42,079 bases of DNA from Halobacteriovorax sp. (GCA_002716825.1 PBCC01000002.1:1-42079); one strand, 5' to 3'; positions 1 through 8,886 are shown, counted from the stretch's first letter. Numbers and translations are program-made. Notes: generated from the sequence alone by a model not told the origin.

Positions 1-99
1 GCTCCTGTTTGCGAGTTGATCACCTGACGAACACTGCCTAGATGATCACTGATAATAGTATAGCGTATTTCGTCTTTTATCGCATAATCGGGGACATGG
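1..99. repeat. Left arm of a perfect 99-bp inverted repeat (RHS core segment)
   Basis: The reverse complement of positions 1-99 is identical, base for base, to positions 6759-6857, and identity stops at position 100/6758. The arm lies inside the RHS reading frame of the minus strand and encodes the strongly conserved RHS junction ending in the DHLGSVRQV motif. The repeat starts exactly at the window edge, so the true repeat may be longer. If the left edge is an assembly contig end, the contig may have stopped because of this repeat. Confidence 0.95.
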
Positions 100-2225
100 G
101 ACTTCGTGCCATAGAAGAAGAATGTCGGACTTGCAGCGCCACTGGTATCATAATCAATCTGAGCCACAGGATTGAGCTGATCTTGATAAAACCAGGTGGT
201 CTTTAGTACGCCATCTACTTTTTTACCGACACGACGGTTGCGTCCGTCGATCAGGTATTCAATTACGCGTCCGTCTGAAAGTTCAGCTTTTTTGAGGTTC
301 GAAAGACCGTCGTAGCTTAATTTTAGCTCATCGCCACTTGAGATCTCTGTTTTACCTGCAAGAGCGCCATTGGCGTCATAGCTAAAACTAAATTTGCCAT
401 CGCTAAGGAGTCGGTCTTGAGCGTCGTAGGTAGCTGGTAACTGTAATGCCAAGCTAGTTAGGCGATTTCCACGAATATCGTAATTATAGCTCGCTACAAT
501 AGCGCCATCTTTTTCAACTTGAATCAATTGTCCCTTTAGGTCATAGGAGTAATTGTATTCAGAAGTTCCAAAACTGTCGGTCTCTGATTTTTTAACAATT
601 CTTCCTAATCCATCGCGCTCAAGAATTTCTTCACTGAAGGTCAAGCCTGAGGCAGAGTTAGCGTTAAGACTCAGAAGCTCTCCGTACTCATTATATGCCC
701 AGTTTTGGGAAACTTGATCTAGGTTTACGCTACTCACACGTCCACTAGCACTTTCACGCTGGATTGTTTGAGCTCCAAGTCCGATGAGAATATTATCCCT
801 ATCATAACTCATTGATGCCGTCGCACTTTTATTTGCGGCATCGATCTTCAGCGCCGTCGGGCGGAGGAAGTCATCAAATGTCCACGATAGTTTTCCGTGC
901 TCCACCCCGTTGATACTCATTATTTCATCAGACTTTAAATCCCCTAGGTATGCATATTCTAGAGCGATGGTGTCGCTTGCTTGTTCATTCATAATGATAT
1001 TTGTCGGTAGACCTGTATCCTCGTGGTCATGACCAAAGCTAGTTGAACGCAGGCGCCCATCAGCTAATGTATGTTTTATTGTTTTGACTGTATCAATTGC
1101 TTTTGGATTTCCAGCTATTTCGGCAATTCGCTCGTAGCTAACACTTTCTCCGGTTGGGTAGATGGACATTTCTAGTCGGCGGTCTTTATCAAAAAGAGTC
1201 TGGACATTAGTATTTTGACCGATCGCTGGCGGAGCATAAACTTCTTCCATATCTAGGACGTCGAAGTAGAATTGATGTAGTCGGCCACCGGGAAGTTGTA
1301 TCGATGTGCGGTTTCCTGCTGAGTCGTAGCTGTAGCGAGTTTGATCTCCGGCTGGATCTTGTTCAAAAATGAGGCGATCGGCATCATCCCAGTCATAAAG
1401 CCAAACCTGGCCAATAGCATCGATAGTACGAATCACTCTACCTCGTTGATCGTATTCAAACGAAGTTAAGCGATCTCCTTGAAGCATATTATCAATCTTA
1501 CCAATTGAATTATAACTCATCTCTACTTTAGCGACTCCTGGAGAATTGGTCGAGATTTCGCGGCCTTTGTCATCAAACTCTAGAACAGAAATTCGGTTTT
1601 CTGCTGAAGTTTTAGTAAGACTTTTAGTCAGTACTTCGTAGCGCTCGCTCCAATTTTGTTCAAGCTGAGTAAAGGCTCCGCTTTTAGTAAAAAATTTATT
1701 TTTTGCAATAACTTCTTCACCATCTAACTCAAGCTGACGATTCTCCAGAAATGTGTAGCCTAAAACTGGCTGGACAGTATCGTTGATCTCCACAACTCGT
1801 GAACTTTTATAACTACTGTTATATTCGCTATGAGGGTCGAGTGAGTAGCGCTCACTCATTGATCGTCGCGGTTCACGTGTGTAGACAGTATCTCGATAGT
1901 GCGTTGTTAATGTGGGTGTAGTACGATTCGCCTTTGTATCTGCGACAACATGACCTTCATCTTGGAAGTTAGACTCGTAGCTTTGAATAACTCCCTCTGT
2001 CGAAGAAAATGTATAGGCAAATCGGTTTGCATCATCCTGTTCTTTTACTAAAGTGGCCCTTCCACCTTTGGCATTCGTATCAGCGACTAAGTCGAATTGT
2101 TCATTGTATTCGAAAATCGATGCAAGCCCTCTTGGATTGGTAAACGTCTCTAAAAGCTCGCTTGACCCATAGCCAAGTGACCAAGTGTTTGCTGCAGGAT
2201 TAGAAACAGCAACAACTTGACCATT
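1..2225 (-). CDS. RHS/YD-repeat protein, downstream part (after an in-frame stop, runs off the left edge)
   Basis: The frame of the upstream gene continues here directly after its TAA stop and stays open for about 741 codons to the window edge. The translation is typical RHS core: many YD-repeat units such as FEYDQRGRVIRTID, YSYDSAGNRTS, YNYDIRGNRLTS and SYDANGALAGKTE. It ends with YAIKDEIRYTIISDHLGSVRQV, the highly conserved segment just before the RHS C-terminal core. The variable tip lies outside the window. In known RHS proteins these repeats build a hollow beta-barrel shell that encloses the C-terminal tip. This part has no clear ribosome binding site or obvious restart, so it is probably expressed only if the stop is read through, is a sequence error, or is a recent mutation. 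Confidence 0.85.
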
Positions 2226-5200
2226 TTACACAGATAGTTCGGTTCTTTGACCCAGTGGCGCAATAATGGCGGTTGGCTGGCCATCATTATCTCTTTCAAC
2301 GGTGGTTATTAATCCATTTCGATCTTTGGCGCTTATAATATCGCCCTGTAAATTGTAGGTGAACTCCCACTTAAGCGCCTCAGTCATCATATCGAGCGTT
2401 CTTAAGTGACGACCCTTCTTGTCGAAAAGATATATTTCTCCGCGAGAGCTATCGGCCACACGATGTTCATTGACTAGCGTCTGATTTTCAGGACGTGGTA
2501 GATTAAAAACAAAAGACTTATTGCCATTCCAAGTTGTAACTAAAATATTTCCATCATCAAGTTCAATAAGACTTTCCATTGACCAAGGGATACGTAGGTC
2601 AGCACCATCAACAGGACTTGTGAAATTTTGGTTTGTAGGTATTTCTCCGCCACCTACTAAAGTTTCTATTTCTCCAGTCGGCATGCGCCTTACAACCGCG
2701 CCACTAACTCCTTGAGAGAAGTCAAAGTTCGTGTGAAAAGAAGAAGTTGTTAAAATACTGCCGTCATCAAGCAATAGCTGAACATATCCATCAACAGTAA
2801 CATCTTCCATAAAGCGACGAGGAGGCTCAATACCACACGGTTGGTTGAAGGCACAAAATGGGTTCGTTCCAATGCGAGAGAGGTATCCAGAAACACCATC
2901 GGGTCGAACATAGCCTAAGTGCATCCACGCAACTCCTGGTCCATTTGGATTTAGAGAGTCTAGGCCATTTCCATAATAAAGCGTTCCAGTTGCTTTATCC
3001 ATGTTGATATTCTCAAGATATTTAGGCATGAAAAATGGATTGTACCAATAGCCACGAAGCTTATATTCGTCTGCGCAGGGATTGAGCATATAAACGCCGC
3101 TATAGGTTGAAATATAGACCCATCCTTGTTGACCTAGAGTGAAGGAATAGAATGGAAAGTCAGCTTCATAGGCTTCTTGATCAATATAGTCGTAGAACGT
3201 GTCATCACTGACGACATTAGGATAAAGGCCAGTGCCGGCAATACGCTCTAGACTACCACTAGCTTCATTGAAGCGATAAAGAATATTGGCTCCAACATCA
3301 TTGAAGTAGAGATTTCCTTTTTCATCAAACATCATCTTGTTGATGTAGACAAACTTGGTTAGATCCTTATCCGGATATCTCTGTGTTGGAATATCATTAG
3401 ATGTTTCATAACAAGGAGCTCTACCTGCTACTCGGACAATATCGCCAGTAGCAGTCATTTTTTGGATACAGGTTCTATTGTAATTTCCTTGTTCATCAAA
3501 ATACTTAGTGAAGTATATTTCTCCGGTTATAGGGTGCTTTGCTGTAGCTCCAAAAAATTTATCAAAGGGTTTTACGGTTACTTTGGATTTCTCGGCAATA
3601 TTACTTTGGGTGCCGTTGCCATAGAAGATCCTACGCTGACCAGGATCATAAAAATGATGTTCACTCAAGAACATATTGCTGACAGGTTTATGAAACTGGT
3701 TGGAAAGGTAAACTCTAAAGTTTTTTGCAACTTCAAAGTCTGGCGCAGGAATTGTCTCGCCGGGCTGTAAGTCCTGCCAAGGAGTTGAACCAAAAGTGGC
3801 GAGATCGTTATACTCAAAATAGCGGTAGAAAGAATCATAAAGATAGGTAACCTCTATATCGACAGGCACATTACCAAATATGTTTTTTCCATACTTATTT
3901 TTCCCGTCCCAAACAATTTGATGTTTTAAGTTTGGCTGGGCCGGAAAATGATGTTCGAAGTTTTGCCCAGAAATGTTATAACGTAAACGGATAGACTTAG
4001 CATCGATCTCATCGCCAGAGAGGCTGATCTCATATTCTAGACCATTCTTGTTATTAGCATCGAACTTTGAGTTATAAAAAAGCTTTAGCTCAGTTCCAAC
4101 CAAATCAATGACCTCTCCAAGTGAGCAATCTTGCAAGTTGATAATGGAGCCACAGGCTGAATTTCCAGAACCAGTATTATTATGACTACCAGTTCCTGAG
4201 ACATCAGGGCTGTTCCCACTCGAGTTTGTTCCCTGACCGTAGTTAGCATCCACGTTTGAAAAATGGTAAAGCTCATAACGAGCAATAGAATCTCCTGCAA
4301 TATAACGAGATGCTAGTAATTCGAGTTCATCAGTTGAAACACCATATTGAGCTAAAATGTCTTGATCATCGACAACGCCATCGCCGTTGGCGTCAATCTG
4401 TGCATAGCCGTTAACGACACCTAGGATATCAATGATATATCCATCCTTGCCGGGAATCCACGCTCCACATTTTTCATCATAGGTCGCGAGGGGAACCGCG
4501 CTACCAGCTGGGGCTGACAAAAAGTTATCAACATAATAAAAGACAGGTTTATTAAAAGTAACTGTTTCAGCTCCGATTGCGGCAGCTTCATCTACGTGAA
4601 AGTTAGCCGCTAAAGTATAAGCTGTTGCACTCGGAAGGTCGGCCGGCATTCTCTTTGGACCATCTTCACCCTGTGTAAACTCTGTTATACGAATTGATGT
4701 CAGAGGGAGCTGTTGCTCAGATCCATCTGGAAGAGTGGCAGTAGCCGTTGTTCCTGGGGCCGTAATGAGGATGTGTGTTCTATCACCTCTAGGATCGCTA
4801 ACACTCTCGCCAACGGCAAGTTGAGCAATGGGACTTGCCATATTTATGGGTGTGACATTCTGGCTAAGCTTAACAAGTACAACATCCTCTTCTTGTTTGT
4901 AGCCACCGACCCCTACTGTGAAATCTCTTTGTGCGGGTATGTATCCCGCGTTTTGGTATTTTAAAGTGTAAGTACCAGCATTTAGTGCTAGATCAAACTT
5001 TCCATCTACTCTTGTAAAGGTATGACCAAAGTTTCCCTTCTGATTAAGCGAAACTTTAGTTCCGACAATAGGCTCGCCAGCCGTATCTAGTACTCGGCCT
5101 GTAACGATAGCGAGTTTATCTTCTTTAATTGTTCCGGGAGTTACTGTTTTTTGAATTGGGTTTGGGCCTGAATATAGAAAAGCTACAGTATCTTTAAACT

Positions 5201-6179
5201 CTGTTATTTCATTTTGCTTTGTTTCTGGCGCTAATAATACAGGGTCAGGAATGATAGGAGCTTTGCCTGTAAATGTTACGACTTCTTTTGATTGGGCGCC
5301 AAGCGTGTCAGTAGCAACAACAGTTAACGTAAGTGGACCAGGAATATCAACTTGAACGCTAAAGTTCGCCCCCTCAGCGTACTGCCCATTAGAAGCGCTC
5401 CAGCGAATTGATTGAAGGTTGTTCTCAGAGTCACTAACGTTAGCATTCGCACTCAGAACTACAGGAACGACCCCTTCGTATGAACTGAGTGAAATACTAA
5501 TAGATGGAGCAGTATTTAATGGCGCGACCTCAACGGAAGTAGTGGCAGTACTTTGAAGACCATCATCATCTATCGCTACGAGTGCGATATTCTGATTCAA
5601 ATCACTGCCCGCATCAAATATTATATTCTCACCTCTAAGGACTTTGTCCCCGTCATTTACAATCCAGAAAAAGTCTCGCAATGCTCCATCTAGATCGATA
5701 GTGCTGCTGGCAGTGCAATTAATAAGATAGTCAACATTTGGATTAACCTGAAAGCATGAAAGCCCAGCGATGGGAGCCAGTAAGCGATTCTTCCTGTCAA
5801 TCTTAACAAGAATTATATCTCGCTCGCTAGTTTTCCATTTGTTATGTTTTTTATACTGAAGCTCAACTTTGATAGGCAGAGCCTTGCGATTATCTCCAGC
5901 TGAAACCTTTGAATAAAAATTACCTAGACTATCGATCTTTGCAGAGTGCCCCTGGACTAGAACTCTCGTGTTTGAATTAGGATCTGAGATTTTTCCGAAT
6001 ACATACACACCATTTTCATGAGCTGAGTCAAACCATTCCGGAGTATAGACAATCAACTTATCATTTTCTTCAAAACAGTTTTTAAAAATTTTCGGTTTAT
6101 GGCCTTTATGCTTCCAACTTGCATGTGCAGAGCCTGCGAGCAAAAAACAAATAAGTAGTGAAAATATTCTATTCAGCAT
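2226..6179 (-). CDS. Very large secreted RHS/YD-repeat protein, N-terminal part (teneurin-like architecture)
   Basis: This is a 1317-residue ORF. The start is ATG at 6179 with a GCGGAA ribosome site close upstream. Residues 1-20 are a Sec signal peptide ending SAHAS. Residues about 150-305 resemble PKD/Ig-like or cadherin-like folds, with repeated AIDDDGLQS and VVATDTLGAQS type units. Residues about 355-430 resemble a carboxypeptidase regulatory-like domain (VTGRVLDTAGEPIVGTKV). Near residue 600 an EF-hand/dockerin-like loop DANGDGVVDDQD should bind calcium. From about residue 880 NHL-type repeats follow (for example GNLYFNDVGANILYRF), and YD repeats begin near residue 1255. The same layout, an NHL propeller joined to a YD shell, occurs in teneurins and some bacterial RHS proteins. 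The ORF ends at a TAA, but the frame continues as RHS core beyond it. The product is probably exported; target and activity are unknown. Confidence 0.85.
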   Translation of the reverse strand: MLNRIFSLLICFLLAGSAHASWKHKGHKPKIFKNCFEENDKLIVYTPEWFDSAHENGVYVFGKISDPNSNTRVLVQGHSAKIDSLGNFYSKVSAGDNRKALPIKVELQYKKHNKWKTSERDIILVKIDRKNRLLAPIAGLSCFQVNPNVDYLINCTASSTIDLDGALRDFFWIVNDGDKVLRGENIIFDAGSDLNQNIALVAIDDDGLQSTATTSVEVAPLNTAPSISISLSSYEGVVPVVLSANANVSDSENNLQSIRWSASNGQYAEGANFSVQVDIPGPLTLTVVATDTLGAQSKEVVTFTGKAPIIPDPVLLAPETKQNEITEFKDTVAFLYSGPNPIQKTVTPGTIKEDKLAIVTGRVLDTAGEPIVGTKVSLNQKGNFGHTFTRVDGKFDLALNAGTYTLKYQNAGYIPAQRDFTVGVGGYKQEEDVVLVKLSQNVTPINMASPIAQLAVGESVSDPRGDRTHILITAPGTTATATLPDGSEQQLPLTSIRITEFTQGEDGPKRMPADLPSATAYTLAANFHVDEAAAIGAETVTFNKPVFYYVDNFLSAPAGSAVPLATYDEKCGAWIPGKDGYIIDILGVVNGYAQIDANGDGVVDDQDILAQYGVSTDELELLASRYIAGDSIARYELYHFSNVDANYGQGTNSSGNSPDVSGTGSHNNTGSGNSACGSIINLQDCSLGEVIDLVGTELKLFYNSKFDANNKNGLEYEISLSGDEIDAKSIRLRYNISGQNFEHHFPAQPNLKHQIVWDGKNKYGKNIFGNVPVDIEVTYLYDSFYRYFEYNDLATFGSTPWQDLQPGETIPAPDFEVAKNFRVYLSNQFHKPVSNMFLSEHHFYDPGQRRIFYGNGTQSNIAEKSKVTVKPFDKFFGATAKHPITGEIYFTKYFDEQGNYNRTCIQKMTATGDIVRVAGRAPCYETSNDIPTQRYPDKDLTKFVYINKMMFDEKGNLYFNDVGANILYRFNEASGSLERIAGTGLYPNVVSDDTFYDYIDQEAYEADFPFYSFTLGQQGWVYISTYSGVYMLNPCADEYKLRGYWYNPFFMPKYLENINMDKATGTLYYGNGLDSLNPNGPGVAWMHLGYVRPDGVSGYLSRIGTNPFCAFNQPCGIEPPRRFMEDVTVDGYVQLLLDDGSILTTSSFHTNFDFSQGVSGAVVRRMPTGEIETLVGGGEIPTNQNFTSPVDGADLRIPWSMESLIELDDGNILVTTWNGNKSFVFNLPRPENQTLVNEHRVADSSRGEIYLFDKKGRHLRTLDMMTEALKWEFTYNLQGDIISAKDRNGLITTVERDNDGQPTAIIAPLGQRTELSV

Positions 6180-6206
6180 ACGTTCCGCCAGATTATGTAT
6201 TTATAT

Positions 6207-6419
6207 TTACTGCCTAACTTCAACTTCAGTTTGGAAGACTGTCTCTTCATTCACGTCAATAAGGTCCCGTCGTTGTCTGATGAACTGCTTGCGATCATCC
6301 ACAGCTCTCACTAGCGTTGGAGCTTCTTTAACCGCTGTATCAGGCGTGTCTTCTGTTGGAGCGGTTTGCCCAAATGCGAGTATTGGCAAGAACGAGATGG
6401 CTAGAAAAATATTTTTCAC
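6207..6419 (-). CDS. Small secreted protein upstream of the RHS gene
   Basis: I read this as a 70-residue protein starting at GTG 6419, because AAGG lies about 8 bases upstream and the next residues form a clean signal peptide (KNIFLAISFLPILAFGQ). An upstream ATG at 6452 would add 11 residues in front of the signal sequence and is less likely. The mature part is short, polar and charged (TAPTEDTPDTAVKEAP, then several Arg/Asp-rich stretches). I do not recognise a family. It ends 27 bases before the RHS start on the same strand, so the two are likely co-transcribed. A role as a partner or chaperone of the RHS protein is possible, but position is the only support. Confidence 0.55.
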   Translation of the reverse strand: MKNIFLAISFLPILAFGQTAPTEDTPDTAVKEAPTLVRAVDDRKQFIRQRRDLIDVNEETVFQTEVEVRQ

Positions 6420-6758
6420 TTGATTGGCCTTGTCGATGTTTGAGTAAAACAATCATCGGCTAATCAAAATTAATTCAAGATATAAATTTTATTTTTTTTA
6501 GAGAATCTCTATATTTTCGACAACTAAACTTGGTTAAGAAAAACTTATAGTCCGACTGACGATTTTAAAATAACAAGGAGATACTTTGAAGTGCCTTTTC
6601 TTTTTGACAGAAATTATTAAAACAACGATTTTCCAATAAAAATAAGTTTTTACTAATTGAAAAAGCTTAAAAGTATAAGCGACCTTGAAACTCCATACGT
6701 GAAGCAAATACACTAAAATAAAGTTTAAATCTGTCGTGCTTTGAATCTAATCATTCCA
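6420..6758. other. AT-rich non-coding region between the RHS operon and the inverted repeat
   Basis: This stretch of about 340 bases contains no credible gene. It should hold the promoter of the leftward RHS operon. A small perfect palindrome with 6-base arms, TAGAGA-A-TCTCTA, lies at 6499-6511 and could be an operator. I cannot assign a convincing -35/-10 pair on either strand. The region lies inside the segment that would flip if the 99-bp repeats recombined, so the promoter would move with the RHS body. Confidence 0.5.
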
Positions 6759-6857
6759 CCATGTCCCCGATTATGCGATAAAAGACGAAATACGCTATAC
6801 TATTATCAGTGATCATCTAGGCAGTGTTCGTCAGGTGATCAACTCGCAAACAGGAGC
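6759..6857. repeat. Right arm of the perfect 99-bp inverted repeat
   Basis: This is the inverted copy of positions 1-99. On the plus strand it carries the same RHS codons in the same frame (CAT at 6760-6762 corresponds to positions 98-96 of the left arm). It runs without interruption into an alternative RHS C-terminal end. Upstream of 6759 the frame closes at a TAA at 6748-6750, so the RHS-like coding sequence appears abruptly at the repeat border, as expected for a displaced cassette. Confidence 0.95.
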
Positions 6858-7260
6858 CATCGTGCAGGCGCAAAGCTTTGATGCTTTTGGAAATATAGAA
6901 AATCAATCAGGCGATCTGCTTGTGCCGTTTGGTTTTGCTGGTGGACTAACTGATCAAGACACGGGATTGATTCGTTTTGGCGCGAGAGATTACGATCCGC
7001 AAAGCGCTCGTTGGACTTCAAAAGATCCAATTAAATTCAACGGGGACACTCTAAATATTTACAGGTATGTGAATAATGATCCGGTGAACAGACTCGACTC
7101 AAACGGTAAGTCTCCTGAATGGCTTGATGATGGAGTTTGCTCTATTACTGGTTACTGTGACCCTACTGATGCAGACTCTAATGACTGGTGGGACACTCTA
7201 ATAGATATTTGGAATGATACGGCAACCGATGAAGGAGATGTGAATGCATGCGCAAGTTAG
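6835..7260 (+). CDS. Displaced RHS C-terminal cassette with an alternative tip (probably silent as it stands)
   Basis: The RHS frame is open from 6751 and RHS-like from 6760; 6835 is only the first GTG and has no ribosome site. The translation is classic end-of-core RHS: DQDTGLIRFGARDYDPQSARW, then TSKDPIKFNGDTLNIYRYVNNDPVNRLD. A short variable tip of about 50 residues follows, beginning KSPEWLDDGVC and ending GDVNACAS. The tip resembles no toxin fold that I know. The cassette lacks the thousands of upstream residues an RHS protein needs and has no start signal. It is best read as an orphan tip that would be expressed only after fusion to the RHS body through the inverted repeat at 6759-6857. 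Confidence 0.8.
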   Translation: MINSQTGAIVQAQSFDAFGNIENQSGDLLVPFGFAGGLTDQDTGLIRFGARDYDPQSARWTSKDPIKFNGDTLNIYRYVNNDPVNRLDSNGKSPEWLDDGVCSITGYCDPTDADSNDWWDTLIDIWNDTATDEGDVNACAS

Positions 7261-7292
7261 TAGATTAACAACGCCTATAGAGAAGAATGTAG

Positions 7293-7766
7293 ATGCAGTT
7301 TAAAGATGTATTCTTACTATTTACGTCTTATGATAGTTTAGCTCGATACATTTCAAGTAGGAGCGAGAAGTATGACTTAATAATATATATTGCTTTTTTA
7401 ATTCAAATCTCATTCCTTCCGTCAGTTCCATCTGGCTTTCACTCGCCTAATGTGGATGGCTGGACTGGTTTCTCTATAACAGTCATTTTTTCATTACTTT
7501 TTTACTCTATATTTTATTACAAATATTATTATAAAAAGACTGAAAACTACATTAGAGAAGTTGTAATTATTTCTGTTGTCGCCCGTCTTCATTCTTTCAT
7601 TTTTCTAGCTTGTATGGGAGTTCTACAGACTGGAATCTGGGCATACTACAAGCTACCTAAGGCAGCGGGAATATCTATGCTGTATTTTTTATCATATTAT
7701 ATTTTATTTGCTGTAATTATGATGCTTTCAAAACGAAAAACACTACTTTTAAAGAAACACCGCTGA
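7293..7766 (+). CDS. Multi-pass membrane protein behind the RHS tip (candidate immunity protein)
   Basis: A 157-residue protein starting at ATG 7293, with AGAAG a few bases upstream. It has about four hydrophobic segments, around residues 28-46, 60-77, 90-110 and 125-147, separated by aromatic and basic stretches. A highly charged end (KRKTLLLKKHR) is probably cytoplasmic. I do not recognise the family. It begins 33 bases after the alternative RHS tip on the same strand. In characterised RHS loci this is the usual place of the tip-specific immunity gene, and membrane immunity proteins exist. An immunity role is therefore inferred from position only. The DNA here is clearly more AT-rich than the rest of the window, in keeping with acquired accessory sequence. 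Confidence 0.6.
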   Translation: MQFKDVFLLFTSYDSLARYISSRSEKYDLIIYIAFLIQISFLPSVPSGFHSPNVDGWTGFSITVIFSLLFYSIFYYKYYYKKTENYIREVVIISVVARLHSFIFLACMGVLQTGIWAYYKLPKAAGISMLYFLSYYILFAVIMMLSKRKTLLLKKHR

Positions 7767-7888
7767 ACTCAGTATGGCTTAATAGAAGTAGACATTGTTT
7801 GAGCCACAGCTCTTTGAAAAAGGCATTGTAATCTCTAGCTACAGCACTAACTTTTAATATAAAGTAGATATAATTGTGGAAGGGCTCC

Positions 7889-8095
7889 ATGAAGTATACC
7901 GTTTGCATTTCATTAATTGTACTATGTCTAGTAATGATTCTCCGTACTATAAAGAAATTACGTGAAGAGTATAAAAATGGCTCTACGCTCGAAAGCCTGC
8001 TGGTCAGGGAATTTTTTGTTGGCCCACTAGGATTATATTTTTTAGTTGGGGTCGTTAGTTTCATTGTTTTATTTAAAGAAAGTAGTGCTTTGTAA
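7889..8095 (+). CDS. Small two-helix membrane protein, unknown function
   Basis: A 68-residue protein. I chose ATG 7889 because the strong ribosome site GGAAGGG lies directly upstream; an in-frame TTG 15 bases earlier would overlap that site. Two hydrophobic segments, about residues 4-20 and 47-62, flank a charged central stretch (TIKKLREEYKNG). It lies on the same strand as the preceding membrane gene after a gap of about 120 bases. It may be a second accessory or immunity-type gene of the RHS tip region, but nothing in the sequence proves this. Confidence 0.5.
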   Translation: MKYTVCISLIVLCLVMILRTIKKLREEYKNGSTLESLLVREFFVGPLGLYFLVGVVSFIVLFKESSAL

Positions 8096-8211
8096 TTAAA
8101 AACTAGATAAAGCTAGTGCCATGCTCTTTTCGTTTCGCAGCAGTAAAACTACTCATTAGAGTTTATGGTTTCACATGCGCATAGCATTCTAACCTCATCA
8201 CAGAGTACCAA

Positions 8212-8886
8212 ATGTTATTAGCTCTAGTTCTTTCTTTGCTGTTGTCGTGTTCAAAACAAGAAAGCTTGCAATCCATTATTAAAGATGGATCGAAGGCATG
8301 CCAGCGGGATAACCTTTCAAAGCGCTGCCAGAACTTAAAGAGTAAGCTCGCACTACTAAAACCTACTACAGGAGAATGGGATTTCATATTAGAGGAATGT
8401 GAGAAAGAAAATAGGTTCATGTGCGCACTTGCAGCTTACTACTATCGAGAAGAGCAGAATATTGAAAAGGCGAAGCGATTCGCAATCAAGGCCTGTCGTA
8501 TGGGAGATGTGAATGCCTGTATTACGGGCTGGGATCTCTCTGAAGAATCTAGAGATAAGTATGAGTATTCGGATTTGGCATGTGAACTTGGGGATTCAAA
8601 GTCGTGCTCAGATAAGGTTATTCGATTAATTGAACTAGACCGGGAATCTGAGGCGATGGAGTTAGGAGTTAAGCTATGCCTAAGCGGTAGTGGTATAGAT
8701 TGTTATAATATTGCTTGTTTAAATTCTAGAAGTGGTAATATCGCAAATGCCAAAATGTATCTAAAGAAGGCAACTCATTTTGGCTTTAAAGAATGGGAAC
8801 ATTTTAGCAATGATCCAGACTTAAAGAATCTTAAAAAAGAATTAAATTGGGAACAGTTTGAAAAAGAGTTAGGTAAAGACTTTTAA
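8212..8886 (+). CDS. Lipoprotein with Cys-paired Sel1/TPR-like repeats
   Basis: A 224-residue protein. The N-terminus is a short hydrophobic stretch ending in the lipobox LLSC, so Cys13 should be lipidated and the protein membrane-anchored. Repeats then carry cysteines spaced as in Sel1-like solenoids of the Helicobacter Hcp type: ACRMGDVNAC, ACELGDSKSC and LCLSGSGIDC. The last unit (NIACLNSRSGNIANAKMYL) resembles a TPR end-of-group motif. Such solenoids bind proteins or peptidoglycan-associated partners. The signal peptide has no basic residue before its core, and upstream codons give no alternative ATG, GTG or TTG before a stop, so the start is somewhat uncertain. The motif GDVNAC also ends the RHS alternative tip 1.3 kb upstream. 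Confidence 0.65.
   Translation: MLLALVLSLLLSCSKQESLQSIIKDGSKACQRDNLSKRCQNLKSKLALLKPTTGEWDFILEECEKENRFMCALAAYYYREEQNIEKAKRFAIKACRMGDVNACITGWDLSEESRDKYEYSDLACELGDSKSCSDKVIRLIELDRESEAMELGVKLCLSGSGIDCYNIACLNSRSGNIANAKMYLKKATHFGFKEWEHFSNDPDLKNLKKELNWEQFEKELGKDF

Noticed and set aside
6604-6632. Consensus-like -35 TTGACA on the plus strand before the orphan RHS tip
   Set aside because: At 17 bases spacing the -10 would be GATTTT, and no start codon or ribosome site follows in the RHS frame.
7717-8064. A 115-codon ORF on the minus strand
   Set aside because: It overlaps two better genes on the plus strand, has no ribosome site and no recognisable features.
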